Positions 28,601 through 43,600 of a stretch of 64,000 bases of DNA are shown in pieces. This DNA is from Spirometra erinaceieuropaei (taxonomy: Eukaryota > Platyhelminthes > Cestoda > Diphyllobothriidea > Diphyllobothriidae): the NCBI GenBank assembly GCA_902702965.1, contig CACRXP010000145.1, positions 497,889 through 561,888 on the forward strand, given 5' to 3'. The stretch's first letter is position 1. Every line of letters begins with the position of its first letter. Made by a program: the position numbers and the translations under genes. A model generated the notes under the pieces. That model saw only the letters and a list, made by a program, of their open reading frames with translations, was not told the DNA's origin and did not search any database.

Positions 28601-31600
28601 CACAAGAAGTCCTTCACTTATGCTTGACTTAAACATTTTCTCTCCCTTGCTCATTTTCTTTCCTTCATGGCGTGATGTTTGATTTTCTCATGGTCTTTAC
28701 ATACGAGCTTACAGACTCAGCGCGGGAAATACACGTAATTTATGCTTTAATCAAAACAATAGGTAGGAAACGTGAAAGCACCTCCTTGTCCAGAGAAACT
28801 TCCAGCCGCAAAGTTCCAGGGCTCATTATGAAGTCCTTTACCACCTCGGCGGAGGGCTGGGGCGCAGATTCCTCTGGCGCGTATGTCAACTTGCGGATAG
28901 CCATTCGCACAGAACTCCTAATGCGATAGGGTGGGGGGTGGGCAGGCATGAACAGGGATAAAAATTTTCGTTAAAAACAAACAGCAGTGCGGGGAGTGGG
29001 GAGCAAGTAATCAGAGCAATGGAAAACAAACGCGCGAGAGCTGGGTTATTTACGGAATTAGTGCCGTCCAATGGGGGAGGGGACTGTGAGAGCCATCACT
29101 GCCGCGAAAAGCCACACAGAGAAAAAGACTTTTGCAAAGTCTAGGCAGGAACACTACTAGGGGAGTAGAAATCGGCAGTTTGTTTCTTGAACTCCCTCCA
29201 ACGTTCAAAGCCATAGATCTAGCATTATACAGAGAGCACGCGTGAGCCTCAAAAAGGAGAACCTGTGCAGTGGTGCGGTTCTAAATTGCATGGATAGCGT
29301 AATTGCCAGTAAATGAACAAAGAACGTCTAAATAGGACAAACAAGCGCCTCCCATCCGGCTTGGACACTGGGAATGGAAAGTTTGGTGGACTCCTACGTC
29401 CGTAAGAAAACATAACAGCCCCTGAAGATAAGGCGAGGGCGGATTCTCGCAGCCATAGCGACTCAAGTCTACCTCTAAGCTAGCTGGCCCAGGATGGGTC
29501 AAGAATGTGGCGGTTTAAACGCGTAGGTTAAGAAATTTTAAGTCAGGTTTCAAGGGAGACGGATTTTTGTACTAGTTTCGCTCCTACAGCTGGTAAACTT
29601 ACTTCAAGTCCAAACTATATGAAAAAAAATTGTAAGAGGAGGCGTATTTCTCTAGCTGATCAGCAGCTCAAATAAAATGAACATCAGTGTTCTCTACACA
29701 AGTGCCAGCTGCTTATGCAACAACTGACTGCGCCCCAAGCGAACAGCATCTTAAATAAGGTTAGCTAGCTGGAGGTGGACAAATCGCAAGACCTGATGAC
29801 CTTCCTGTGATTCCTCCACAAGTTCCCTGTCGTAACATTATAACAACCGGAATGTACACACGTAAACAAGATATGTAGTTGCCACAACTCGCTAATAGGA
29901 CGATAAATGTCATGGTGGCGGTGAAATAAGATCTGCAAATCTAGTTTTAACAGCCTACAATACGAAATTTCGAATTGGATGGAGTTTAGAGCATAAGGAA
30001 ATGGGCCCACCAAGTTCACGGGAGAGGTAAATACGATTAACAGTGGGACAAAAGGTGGGAAATTGTGGAGTTCAGGAGAGATAGATAAATGCCTCCTTCT
30101 CGGATAGAATTTCTAACTGAACTCGCTTCGAAGTTTTAATGGCAGGTGACACCCACGCAAATGTATATACTACAAAAAAACTAACATGAGCAACGGAAAT
30201 TGAGACTGAGGCTTTCGACGTCTAATTAGGCTAGACCTAATAGGCCGAACCGGGCAAAAACCATATAAACCCGACACAAAGAGGCATGACAACCTAACGT
30301 GGACGGATATGAACAGAGACCCGGCCAAATTCCGGCGACTTCAGGGGAGAACACTTACGCTGAACAGTGCCGGACATTGAAACGCCTTGCGAGGTATAAT
30401 CATGCGGTTATCACTAAATTTCGAGGGACTTCGAATCTCCAGCAAAAATATTGAGAGTGATCGATGGAACTTTAAAAATGCAAACCGGCAATGCCCGACG
30501 CAGATTAAAGTTAACGGCTTATAATCTACCTGCACACCCATTGAGCATTCGGAAAGCAAGGCTGCACTTAAAAAAACAACTGGGACGCGACAGTTGCAGA
30601 CCATGGTTACTCTGATCGAAACTGACGCACACAGCAATAAGTCTAGGGCACAGAAGCAAGCAGAAAAGTCTCCTAGTAGAGCTAAGCAGGAGAGTGAGAC
30701 AGCAAGTCGTCTACGTTAAGCAGAGTAGCATCTGTTCCCATTCATTATCTGGAGAGTTTGAGGCAGTAAAGACGAGTGCGCGCATGAATCGGTCTGAATC
30801 CGACATGCATTCTACTGGGTAGCAGTTGGGAAAAAACGCAAATCTAGCAGCAAAAAGAGGGAAGCCCTGGATTTCCTATGCACGCTGGACGGCGTTCAGA
30901 GGGGGAAGTATCTAAGATGGTGAAGAAAAGATTCCTCGACACGCGTAGCAAGGTAAGCCGTTAACGGCAAAAAGCCTATACAATCAGCTGCAGGAAAAAC
31001 AAAAAGTGCTGGGTGAGGGGAGGGGGCGTTCGCTGGGCGAGTGGATTAGGGACAAGCGCAAAGTTCTGCGATTCGGGCAAACACAAAAGGGCACTAATGT
31101 GAGGGTTGGTGTGATAGTAACCGTGGGTTGGTCTGCAGATTGACGTAGGTTTGAGAAGGAGGCAATTTTCGGCGGACAGGGGCACATCCAATTGTACGAA
31201 TACTGAAAAGAAGATCAAATGGCGGAACGTCGTCAGAGATGGGTGTCCATAAGGACAGGAACAGGATGCGATGCAGTTACCTGAAGAACTGCCTGAAGAT
31301 GTTCATGGGCTCGAACCGAGTACTTTTAGAGACAAAAAACTGAAAGCGTCTTCCAACCGTACACGAGATCCACCGAAACGTGCAATGAGTTCGCGCTTCG
31401 AAGTCCTACAGAGCGCCTGGGACGATGACGGAGGGAAAACGTGCTTGTGCAAATGATTTCACTTCTACGCCATTTAGCCAGTAGGTCTCTTCTTAATAAG
31501 TAATTCTTGTTAGATGTTGCCCTCTCAAGATACCAGAAATTCTGGAACAATAGGTGAAGGGCGGTTCTAGAGAGTACTTAGACCAAAATTGTCGAATACA

Positions 31601-34600
31601 ATCGTTAGCGCGTAAAACTATCCAGGTACGGCAACGTGAGAAGTCTGTTACTCAAAGATCTTTAAAATGGGGTTGCAGTATTTTGCGTTTGTTAAAGGGC
31701 GCCCTACTTTATTTCCTAAAGTGCGCCGCAACTGATCGACGTAAAATAAGAGTTCTGAACTTCTAGATGTTGCTGCATTTAGTGGGACAACAGGTAACAG
31801 GTGGACATGGAAAATATACCATTTCGGTCATTGACCCATCTCATTAAATGTTAGTCGAAACTATGGAATGTGTCTTCGACTAGGGAGGACTGCTTAATTC
31901 AGGTGGTATTATTGATTATCATGCACAATAAGCCCTAGATATTTCAGACACGTCAAGGCGTTAGCTTTTTGGCCACCTGCACAAACTGCACTCGGCAAAA
32001 ATGATTACTTAAGGAGTATGCAGTTTCGCTAGTGACTTTAGATGCCCCTGTAAATTCAAATATATTTTGCGGAAAACATGCGCAAAAATATACTTCCTTG
32101 CACTTGCCTGGTATGAAATGACTTCTTCTTCAAATTTTTTACTCCAAGAAAGGGTACACTTAGGTTTTACGGAAACTCTTCAGTTCCCGAATAATATTGA
32201 ATCCAATCTGCCTTTGCATTCGCGTTTACGGATTTAGCTTACATGTTGCATACTTTCCATGTAAGGAAAATCATGCATTCCTATATGCCATTAAGAAGAT
32301 ACCATGCAGGGCTCATAAAATTTTGCAATGAATGTGTATTATGTCGTAAACTTTGTAAGCAGCATTTAAAAACGGACAGATACGATGCTATTTGAGTGGA
32401 CATTGCACGGCCTTAAAAATCCCATAATTAGGAACTTTCCTAAACCCGCAAGATACCATTTCTCTGAGTACAAAACTTGGAAAGGGAGTGATTTGCTACC
32501 TAATGAGCACAGTAAAGTATACCCTTTTGCATGTTTTCTATAGAATATATACGAATGTAAAAGGGCAAAGAAAAGCAATATCAAAATGCATACCACCAAA
32601 GTGGTCATCTTTTACTGAGTGAGATTTATGCAGGCGGCCAAAAAGAAGTGCATTCAAAATCCAACATCCTGGAGTGTTTGAAACATTACGAGTTTATGTC
32701 GCAAGACAGCCAATATTACAGCTCTACTTAAGTGACCTCTCCGAATCGAAAACGCATTTCAGAATTTTAGTCGAAATTTGATAAGATCGGTCACTGGCTG
32801 TAGAACAGGAAACATGGAAAGTTGTTAGAAATGGGAAAAAGATCGATCTTTGAACTAAATGTACTTAAGCGCAGAAATCTGGAGATTTCTAAAAGACGAT
32901 TGCTTTTGTGAATTAGCATTTCCACACAGCAGTACATTTCAAATACCAGTGGCATGCTTGGAAGCGTACTTGACGATGTATCTCATAAGGAATGAATAGA
33001 ACACGAAAATGCCCTAAGTTTGGAAAATCATAAAATTCTAGCTTGCTCTTACGCAGACCTGTTTTAAATGGTCTGTGAGAAAGCAACATGCCAAAAAACC
33101 TATTATTCAGTATTGTAATAACGAGGGATAACAGCACTTGTAGTTACGTATGGTGTGCAAGAGAAAAAACATGAATGACTGAGGAGCACACATTTTGTCT
33201 TCCTCCTAGCATATTCTAGAGGAACCTTGTGTTACCTGACATTTTTATTGTTAGAAATCTTAAACGACAAGCAAGTACGGTAGGAAGTCAGAAATACCAC
33301 TCATCAAAAGCTCATCTCCTTAGTTACAGGGCAAGATGTTCAGCCTAAACAATTTCGTTCGAATCAGTGGGCGACACTTTTTACATCTTTACGGGAATTA
33401 AGGATGTTGAAACGGTTGAGGGAGGGGAAAAACCGAGTGTAACTCCATCTCAGATCTCACTTTTCTGTTCTTCCCAAGGGTTTGGGGGTCCTGTCTGCCT
33501 GCCACAAAAATGACGCTACAACCAACACGTAGTATGGTGCAATACAGGCAAAGGCAGTGGTGCCTTTATGGTCGTTTCTGGTTTATTCGTCGTACTCAGT
33601 GACACAAACGCCTGCTCCGGCCCCGTAAGAACTGATATTTGGCTTGGCGCAGTTGCTCATTAAACCGAACGCTCTATTGGCTGAGCCAGCTTTGATAACT
33701 GCAATAACTGTCGTGAGCCGACCCAACTTACCAACAAGACGGAAACGGACATTTTCGTTCAACCTTGAGACCTCAGTCTAGAGCCCCGTGAGCAATCGTT
33801 TAATGACAAGAGAACGATAACACCTTGGTAAGTTTGGACAACCATCGGTAAACAGAGATTCTTGCCAGCCTTTTTCCTCTTCAAAAACTGTTCAGCAATA
33901 AAATGCCGGCTTTTCCGCCTTCAAGATCACTTGCTCTACCTTCCTACCATGCATCACTGTCCGATTTTGAGCAGCGGCGCACCAGACGACCTGCCACTTA
34001 CTATTATTGAGCACTATAGAGCTACACAATGACAGGTTTGGCTAAAGGGGAGAGAAAAGGATCACGCACACCGAGCTTCCTCTGCAGAAATAATCAGTCC
34101 GATTACGCGTCATGCAGTCTCTACACTGTTAAACAGCTTTGTGGGGACGAGTATGTAATTTAAATAACATAAAACCGGGACGGGTTTTGTGAAATAAAAT
34201 GCTCTTGGTAATAAAAAAAAAAAAGTAGACTAATATAACTGACTTCCAGTTACCCACACATAAGGCCTGAAAGCCCGGTTAGTGAATGCACAGGAAAGCT
34301 CGGGTCTGTTAAATCAGATGATACAACCTGGGTGAATATTAATGACATAACAGAACTAAGTGAAAAATTCCCTTAGTAGTTGAAAAGGCCGGGAAGTGAC
34401 AGCACCAATACGAAATTCATTAAGAGGAACCCCATTGCATGAGCCGATTAGCGCCTTCTATATGGGAGGAGCCTTTGGTGCGTAAGGCTGCCTTTGAATT
34501 CGTTAACAGGGGAAGGCCAGACCATAAAGGCCTTAAGTTCGGCGACAAGAAGCATGGTTCATGAAGAGCGCAAAGCCCACAGCCACTTCTTGAGGGAGAC

Positions 34601-37600
34601 TTGGTGTCTAATAATCAGTCATGATTGCATGCGAAGGCGTTATGCGTGGAAGTTAACATCTTGTGGATAAATCCAACACAAAAGCCCATTCTAGTAACCA
34701 TTCTATTAGCTTGGAGGTGCGGGAAATGTGTTCAGTGAAATGTAAACTTTGAGGTGAATGAGTGCCTGTTCAAAACAGACCGCGAGTACAACCACCTACT
34801 AGGCCCGAGTCGCAGCAGGCAAAAAGAAGCTAAAGTTTGTGGAATCATACGGAACGCACCAAAAAGCTGCATACCGACATAAACTGTATCAATCTCTACG
34901 GTGACTGCAGTTATATCGCTGCCGTTCTTGTTACAATAACCACTCTAGGCCTTTTATTGCATGACTAAATCGGCATGGCTAAATCCGCAACCCCGTGCGC
35001 AGTCGGGACCGTAGTGGAAGACGAGTGTAACATTAGGTGTCTTCCCCGGGTTTACGCCCACAGAAACTAATTAAGCGAAACTCTTACTTGTTCTGAGGCC
35101 AGCCATCTATCCCCCCACTCACACACCCCCCCTGAAGTTCCATTATATCCTACGCATATGCCTGGAGGTGAAATTGTCCGGACTGTCACCCCGCCCGCCC
35201 GGCCGGCGACGGCGACGAAAGGGTCGATTAAAGGTGTGGTCGGGGGTGGTGGAAGCTGACTTCGAGATAATATCTTGCCCCACAGCCTTCGGCTTGCGAC
35301 GCTAACGTATCACCTTGTTCATGTTCGCTCGTGAATCTGCTGCCAGTCGACTGAAACACTGGGCCAGCTAAATCGGTCATGATGAAATCCGTTATAAATG
35401 AATGTACAATGGGTAATAAGATGAGGACACTGAGTATGCGAAAAAATCAAACTGTTTAATAACCTTGATTCCCGCCAGATGAGACGACGGTTTAGAAGGG
35501 GCAGTATGCTGGTGAGAAAGGCAAGGGAGTTAAGATGATGGCCTTGGATGAAGGATGATCGATTTCGGTAAAAGAGACAGACTGTATTGATCAAAAAGAA
35601 AACACTATTATTTTTTTAAAAAAGGAGCCGCATGCTTAGAGCAGACTGCGCTTTCGGGAGAAAACCACGTGGATGTTGGAGACCTCTGACAAGTAATATC
35701 TTCAGACGCATAGGAGCACGTACCGAGTTTGAGGCTTTTCATCACACTCCTCGGCTATGTAGGCCCGGAGTTCATAGTCCACACCGCAGGGCTGAAGGGT
35801 AATAGGAGCGTGAAAAATAAACTGCAAACACCTGGAGACATGCAAAGAAAAGCAGACTGGCCTAGGTTAGAAATCACTAAAGACAATCAGCCCGACGGAG
35901 AGCCCGAGACTTCGAGTTGCTAACCGAGACCAAATGATAGCAGCATCATCCTGCTTTGTTAATCTGACCTCATGCGAAATAACATAGTCAGCACAGTTGT
36001 GGTAATGCGTTGGTCGGTCCCGATGATGTCGCCATGTATGAGAGTCTGCCACAGCGGGTCTGGAGAGCCCAATTTACCCTATTTTCCACCGACAGAGACC
36101 GAATACCGACGCTTTAAGAACCACTTTCATGTATTGAAGAACTGTGTCCAGACAAGTTATGATTCGACCTCCCGTTGACATCTCCGCGTGAGCAACAGCG
36201 CCAGATCAAGGGAGGAAGCACTGAGCTCATTAGGTGAACGCGGAGAACGTACCCAAACTACTCCAGTCGTCTTTCTTGGATGGTCCGAGATATTCTCGCG
36301 AAGTTGTCGCAGTGAGTTCGGACAGTCTCATGTGAGACGATGTCGGTGTACTTCACTCGAAGGATGGTCCTCAGACAGAGGCGGTCAAACAGCCACAGTG
36401 CTCGCTCAGTCAACATTCCCTTAGTTACTAGAAACCGCATGCCGTCCCACTAATTACCCAGTTCACCAAGTAGTTTCCCTAAGCGTTCTGACTGTTCTCG
36501 TAGATGAAGTTAGCTGACAAACTAGCCTAGTATCGTCCACTCCGGTCTTTCCTTTTTTGTTGACCCATCCCTTCAGAGCATTGGTTGTTTGGTGCTATAC
36601 AACTTTCGACGACGACAGAGGCCTAGGACATAAAAAAGTAGTGAACGTGTGCCCCCACTCCGGTAACCTGATAGGGTCGTTGGACAAGTAAAAATGGCAC
36701 ATGCGCTCCCTAAATAACTAAGTCTGACTAGGACGACGTATACGTAAGAAGTGGGTCAGCTTATTATCCGTGCTGCTGATAAACTATCCGCGCGACCACT
36801 GGCAACAGGGTCAAGCGCGCATGCGACCCTAAGCTTGCACGTAGTTAAGCTGGCACGAGGTTTGGGAATCTAGGTGTACAAGGAACGAAAACCTCGAACC
36901 AAATCTTAACGACCGATTCGAAGCAGGACAAAAAATACTGGATACGAAAAAAAAACATTTCGAAAGGTGCGGCCTTTTTTTAAATTGTGGTGGTGCCAGC
37001 TTTGCAGAAATCACGTCACGCGTGTTTTTTTTAATTCAGAGATAGACCAGATTGGTTGTTGAAACAGACGCAATGTCGACCTACTGATATATACTTTTCG
37101 CGATGTAAGTAATAGCTCCGAAAGATTTTGCGGTAGAAAAATGCACGTTTAAAGGTGCGAAGGCTCGGCCGCTTATATTGATCGGCAGTTATTTCAAAAG
37201 CCCTTCTCCGGACGAAGCTATCTAACATTGGATTAATATTGACGCAGAGATCGCTTATGCTGGGCGACGGCCATAGATGCCCAGTTATGGCGGCCTTGTT
37301 AGCGTCAACCCTTCCATGAGACGGACGTTTTATTGCGATAATTACTGTCAGCAAGGAAAGAAGGTAACTTGGAGGACAAGTACTGCTCACTTCAGAAAGT
37401 GATGTGAGCCTACGATGAAGAGGGGAAGGAAGAGGCCGATGAAATGCCTCCTTCCCCCAAACCCTCACCCCCGGTTAGTGCACCGCAGCGGATGCGACTT
37501 TAGTAACCACCGCAGCACACAGTACCCGGCCTACAACTTCAGAAATCGAATTGCAGAACATGCGCGTCTGCAATGGTCGCGAGATTTGCAACCAAAACTA

Positions 37601-40600
37601 TTAAGCTAGTGAAAGAAGGTAGGTAGTGGTCGAAAAATGTGTGAATTAAAACTAACGAGGACGAGTTGCTCTATGCTTCTAGATTATAATTATTAGTGAT
37701 TTACGTTCGCCCAAAATTGTCATAATGAACGCACTTTCCACTATTTATTCCACAGAATTGGCATTCAGTACCCTTTCTAGTCCCGACTGACACCAGTGAT
37801 ATGAGATTTGTTTAGTGTGAAGGAAGTGACTGTGAGGTCGCGTTTCATGAATACGACTACCGCAACCTCATCTACGTAATTTTCCAAAACTGAAAGTACA
37901 TTTAAAGTTGGTCGCACGTAATAAAAGAACTAAGAAGGTGTGTCTTCAATGAGAAGGTGCCAGCAGTCAAAGCGCTAAATTCGAGATATATTGTTCGTTT
38001 CGCACGCGTAATGATCCCCCTAGTGAGACCATTATTACACGTGCCAAAATAGGCGAGACCCTACAACTGCAACAGCAGCAACAGTTCAATCAGGCGGCCG
38101 GTACGAACGCAGCGCAAATTATTCCTCTGACAACAACGAACAACCAGTTTTTTTCATGTAAACGGAAGTGTGTAGTCGTGTTCGGCAGAAACAAACACAT
38201 AAGTGCAACAGCAGGTCAGAAAACGCGGCCGGCCTTACTGAATAACCTGAAAACGGTTCTGGAGGGGGAGGTTAGAAGGCAGACTGCAATTAGGGGGCTA
38301 GGAACAAACAGGCTCACCTTTCCGCTGTCGTTGGGGCCGGGTTGGAGAGTAACGGAGGCGGGTGTTGCATGTGGGAGCTACGAGAGAAAGGGGGGTGCGT
38401 TTGAAAATCACCCGCATTACTTGCTTTAGTAAGAACAGACGACCGAGAAGAATTAACAAAAGAGTGACAAGTGCTACGTTAACACGAATTCTTGGATGGC
38501 AGGATCAATTGCGAGCGCGTTGACATTCGCACCACTATCAACGTACAGGCATGCGGGCGCAGGTTAGTCGTTCAATAATGTGATGACCGCTCGCATTCGG
38601 CACAAAGCCCTCACTCCACCTTATGTGTAATGTCATGGCCAGGAAAACAAGTGTGTGTGCGTGTGTGCCTGCGTCCATGAGTGTCATATCGTGTGCACGC
38701 TAAGAGAGATACCGGTGACGCCGCGCTGGAAACAACGACAAATGCGTCAGTTACGGCGAAGCAGAGTCTGCGCTAATTAAGACAGCATATCTGATGTTTA
38801 CAAAGTTAGGCGGTCGTTTAAGGCTGCGCAGTTTATGCATTCGATAGCAATCGGCATGAAATGGGCTTTCGCTTGGAAGTGAAATTTTAAAATTTCCATT
38901 CCCTCAAAGCCTAGGGATTTACATTTCAAGACGAGAAAAATAAAAGCAGTGTCAGTTGCGAACGTCGGAGACCAAAGGCTGTTCAATTCCCTGTTTTACT
39001 GGGTGATGTTTTAGGCCAAACAAGTGAAAAATCTATCCTGTTAACGGAATGATTGACCGCTGACCATAGAAGCTTATGAGCCCGGAACGCGGAAAACGGA
39101 ATGACCGCGTGGGTAAAAATTGAGCTCCAAGACTTGTTTTTTGCTCTGTAAGGTACCAGATGGTAGGGATTCAAGAGATTGACATCTATAGCAGCTCAGC
39201 AGCCAATGGTGATCCAGGGGTGATTCAGGAGAATGCGTACTACGCTGGATAGGCTTAACCGTAAAATATCCCATTAGCGCACGATCTGTTTAGTCAGAAT
39301 TAGCTGTAGGAGTACAGTCAATATTGTGTAAAGTGAGTAAAGGCGTCCAAATAGGATGTATGATCGAGTCTTACCAGGTGAGAAAAAAATAAGCAAAATA
39401 ACGAAATCGCGTGCAAAGTCGCACTGCTGCACAAGTAGCAAACAGACATATAGGCGGTAACAGAACCCAAAAGAAAGGCAATTTTAGACAATTTCGCAAA
39501 GACTAATGACCGAATAGCCTTTTTAGACGAGTAAAGGATGCGAAACAGATTGACTCACGCGCGTTGGAAATGTACTCACCCTTCACAAGGCTGACTTCCT
39601 CGGTTGATGATAATTCGAATTATCTTTGCTGTTACATTAATCCAGGAGTTTACTGCAGTTTAGGTACTTAGCTGAGCAATGACTAAAGTGGTTGCCGATG
39701 GTTGAGGGCAGAAAAACTACTCTACCTTTTTTAATGGGTCTCGCGAGCGTATAGAGTTAAGATGCAGGTGGCAACATCTAACAAATAATGAACATTCATA
39801 AGGAGTCATTGACCGACAGAGTGAAGCAAAGGAAAATGAGCTCGCAGTTCTGAAAAAGTTGTCCGTACGTGAAACGTGGTCTGCCAATCAGACATTGCAT
39901 ACTTGCAAAACAGTGAGTTGATGCCATTAACCACTGGCCCACCATTGTCTGATTATGTGACCCATGAAAGGTTAAAAAGTAGACAAAGTCCGTCGCCGTC
40001 TACCAAATTTCACGCAGATAGGCAGAAAAAGCCAGCATGAGAATACAGATGAATGTACGACAGTTCGGCTATCGTTTCGATGTTCACGGTGTGCGTCACA
40101 GCAGGGTGGACGGGGCGACGGCAACTTGCGCACGAAATACCTTTCCTTTAATAAAAGTGAACTTGACAGACTTGCGCTGCATCAACTGCACTTCCTCCTT
40201 CCTTAACCTGCCGGGCCTAGTGTCAAAACATTCAAGGTCGGAGGCCGGATAGGACGCAAGTGGGTGACGCGGCGGAAACCTGCGTCTAGGCGTTCCATCA
40301 CGCCCACCCATGTATAGGTGCACAGCCCAATAACGAGTGCCAAGCTCTGATCCGGCACTCGTGTTGGCTTAGCGCAACTCGCGCGTGGCCTGTTGTGGGG
40401 GCACCAGCACATGTTTGCCCACACAGACGTCTCAGCTTGTCCCGTCACATGTGTATACATGCCAACGATTTGCAAAACATCCCATACGGTTCAGGCAACA
40501 GTGATGCAATTGACTGGCGTTGGTATGGCAAGCGGGCGCCACATGACCACGTGGGAGTCGCGTTTTCAAAAACACGGGTCGTGTATAGTACAGGACCAGC

Positions 40601-43600
40601 AGGTGCGCAGAAGGTGTTGGTACGCGCACGCATGGACGTCAGCTACAACGTCTGGTCTGGAGGCGAGGGTCTGCGGACCACCGTCATGCAGCCAATAATG
40701 GTGGGGTTTTATGGACTGGAGACGGAAGAAGCTATTTACGACACAGGTAACTTCATCAGTCGGTGACCCCAATCAAAGAAATCAGCCCAGGCCACTCTTA
40801 TGTGCCTAAATATCTCCGATCACAGACAACATGGCGTGAGCTCGTGATGCAGTGATGAGGGCGCTGCCTAACAAGAAATTAACTCGGGCTAACTCTTGGG
40901 CGCGCGGCCTGGAGTGCTCTGACCGATGACGACAAATAAGCCCGCAGTGATTATTACAGCACCTCCAGTCTTCGTCAGTAAAGAGGTTTTTGCTCAACTG
41001 GGTTCACGTATTCTTGGTAGCTGGCGGAACTATTTTATTTATACTTAAATAATTGCGCTTATCATTCTGTTAAATTTCCAGTGGTTGCTAAACTTAACTG
41101 CATTTCATTGACATCGTGCACGGTAACTTCTTTTCCTATGCTCATTTTCTCAAAACTTATGCTGTATTTAACATGTTAATTCGAAGTGTGGAAGAATTCG
41201 CGTTTTTAGTACGCTTTAAATAACCAAACCTTTTCAGGTGGACACTACTATTAGCATAATGTGCTATCATCCGATTCCCCAGTGGAGCTGCCAAAGTATG
41301 AAAGTGTATTTGTACCCCTGCAGTAGCCTACGAGCACCATGCAGTCCAATTGGCATTGCATGCAAGCGTGCGTAAATTTGCTTCGAATGTCAGTAGATGG
41401 ACTTAAAGTCACAATATCCCCTTTCAGCAAACATTTAAGGGGACAGTAACTGAGGGCATTAAATAAATTGTTATGTACACCTATGAAACGTGACTACCAG
41501 ACTGGCCGATAAACAGATATAAAAAAATCAATAAAAACGAAAGAACATCTCTAGAGCACTTTTCCGAATTAAATTTATGTAGTTGGTTTCGAGGATACTC
41601 ATTAAAAAGTCGAAACATTGACATGTATCAATTGATTTAAGCGTGCTTCTAGGTAAGCACCGAGGCAATCTACTTGCCTAAGGGGCAGCGAAAAATTCTG
41701 ACAAATTCTTCATTAGCTTTGGTGCATACTGGATTATGTATCTGACGGCAGAGGAGCCAGTCTTATTTCAGTGAATTTTTGTAGGTCGATCAGTTGAGGT
41801 AGTTAAACATTCCAGAAAAAAAGGTTCCTTGGCAAAGTGACACCACTATTTTTAAGGCAACTGTTGTGGCATCTCAAAATTTTTACGCTTTGTCGGTATA
41901 ATGTTGACTAGGGAAGGTGACGGTTCATGACAGTTTCTGAATATTCGTACGAAAGTCAACATCAACAAAGCAAGCCTCAGAGTCGGGATCCGAAAGCCTC
42001 TGACTAGCAGTGACTGTGAAGATGCTAGTGACAAAACTGGAAACAACAAACAAGCTGTCTTAGAAGCCGGTGGCACTCGTAAGGATTTGGCTAATGTTCC
42101 CGTTTGAGGTGATTGGCGTATAATTAAAGGCTTTACTAAATTGTTCGGCAACTAGGCGCTATGTTCCGAAATGCAAAAGCGCTATTGAGTTAGTCAGTCC
42201 ATGTCGTACGTTAGGAGTACACAATACTGGAGGGAGTATTCTTCTGAGGAATTGCGTCATTGCCTGATGGAAAAAACTTAACGGCGAATACGCCTAAAAC
42301 AGAGGGTGAAAATAAGCCGAAAAAAGAAGACAACATTAACATCAATCCTTTCTACGCAGCTTAAGAGGAGGGTTGTAATGTTTCTTAAGCAAAAACTAGG
42401 TTTAGGCGCTAACAAATAAGGCCTTGGGTTGTTAAGGGAGTTTTTAAGTTTTAGTGGAGACAACTTAAGAAAGTTCAAAAATAAATAATACTAACAGAGC
42501 GATCTATTACTCAGACGCACAGTGATATCATTTAGTTAGAGTTTAAGCGAGCTCATTGTATTTGGCGAGGTTATCTGGAACCCTACTTGAAAAAAGATTA
42601 CTGCGGTCTGCGACACAGGGATGTCCAACCAAGATATTCCTCAAGCAACTTAGGTCGACGTTTATGTCTGGTTTAGAGGCCTTAATCGTTCGTTCTATTC
42701 AAAAAGTTGTCTTAAAAGACTTGGCTCTGAACAAAGTGTTAGGAATGGACTGTGAAATATTTGCGTCCCGTTTCTAACGTTGAAATGCTGTTTGGGATTC
42801 CATAAACATCAGAAGGGCGTAGAAATAGCATGCAAAAAGTAGCGCGGGAAAATTCAGATGTCAATTAGATGCAAGTTGTGCTGGGCTTCGCCTATACAGT
42901 AAAGGCTGTAGATTTTTAGTTATTTAGATGACAGTACAACAGCTCCTGTCAGACGTTGGAAAATTGCTGATCCCAATGCTCCTTCACCGTACAAAACTTT
43001 CTGGGGTAACATGCGGAGGAACCATAAATACCATTAAGAACTGCTTTCAGACAAATATAATTTGACATTTTATTATGACATTCACCTTCAAAGCTAGAAA
43101 ATAGAGAAAATCAAATAGCGGAGCATGCGGAAGCCCCCACAACGGTCCCAAAAACACCTAGGTGTGATACGTCGGAAGTCAACGAGTTAGTTCCGATAGT
43201 TTTCCGAATGCATGAGTACTTCAGTCTCCCCTAACATGTACGCACCTTATGCAACACATATCTGATTTCCTCCAGACATTTCAGCGAGTACACTGACTTG
43301 GACCAGTAATGTTGAAATAACTGGGCCTCTAAGACAATTTTGTCACTTCTACATCTTTATTTATAATGCTGAACTAGGATGCAAATAAACTCTTATCAGT
43401 GGGCAAGAATATTCTGCGGTATATACAGTACCGGTAGTTTGCATTCCTGTCAATCTTACTTTTGTCGCTTTTGAAGAGCACATTTGACAGGACAGATAGC
43501 GTAGTCAGTCGCGTCCGGCTTGAGTATTTTAGAATCGGAAGAATTCTGGCAACCAGGACGTTACACGCGGTCTGACTGTGGGAACTAATAACACAAGTTC

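Larger units (their letters stand above)
26180..28781 (-). other. arrestin intron 7 (2.6 kb)
   Basis: Mostly repeats: SINE-B at 26440-26660 and 28150-28500, SINE-A at 27335-27520. The open frames across 26.3-26.8 kb and 28.0-28.7 kb lie on these repeats and are not genes. Confidence 0.7.
28918..35723 (-). other. arrestin intron 6 (6.8 kb)
   Basis: Contains the fold-back element at 31826-32793, a SINE-A copy at 33540-33700 and an A-run at 34209-34220. Stretches 29.0-31.8 kb and 33.7-35.7 kb show only short open frames, and I recognise no gene in them. Confidence 0.7.

Noticed and set aside
28019..28654. A 211-codon minus-strand open frame, the longest in the arrestin introns
   Set aside because: It overlies a SINE-B copy, has low-complexity composition and no motif.
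35795..35815. A VTL-like string just upstream of arrestin exon 6
   Set aside because: It is the pyrimidine-rich acceptor region of intron 5; reading it as coding breaks the phase.
39126..39190. SLPSGTLQS on the minus strand as the arrestin SVTLQP exon
   Set aside because: No suitable donor and poor match; the true exon with SVTLQPGP was found at 38318-38377 with correct sites and phase.
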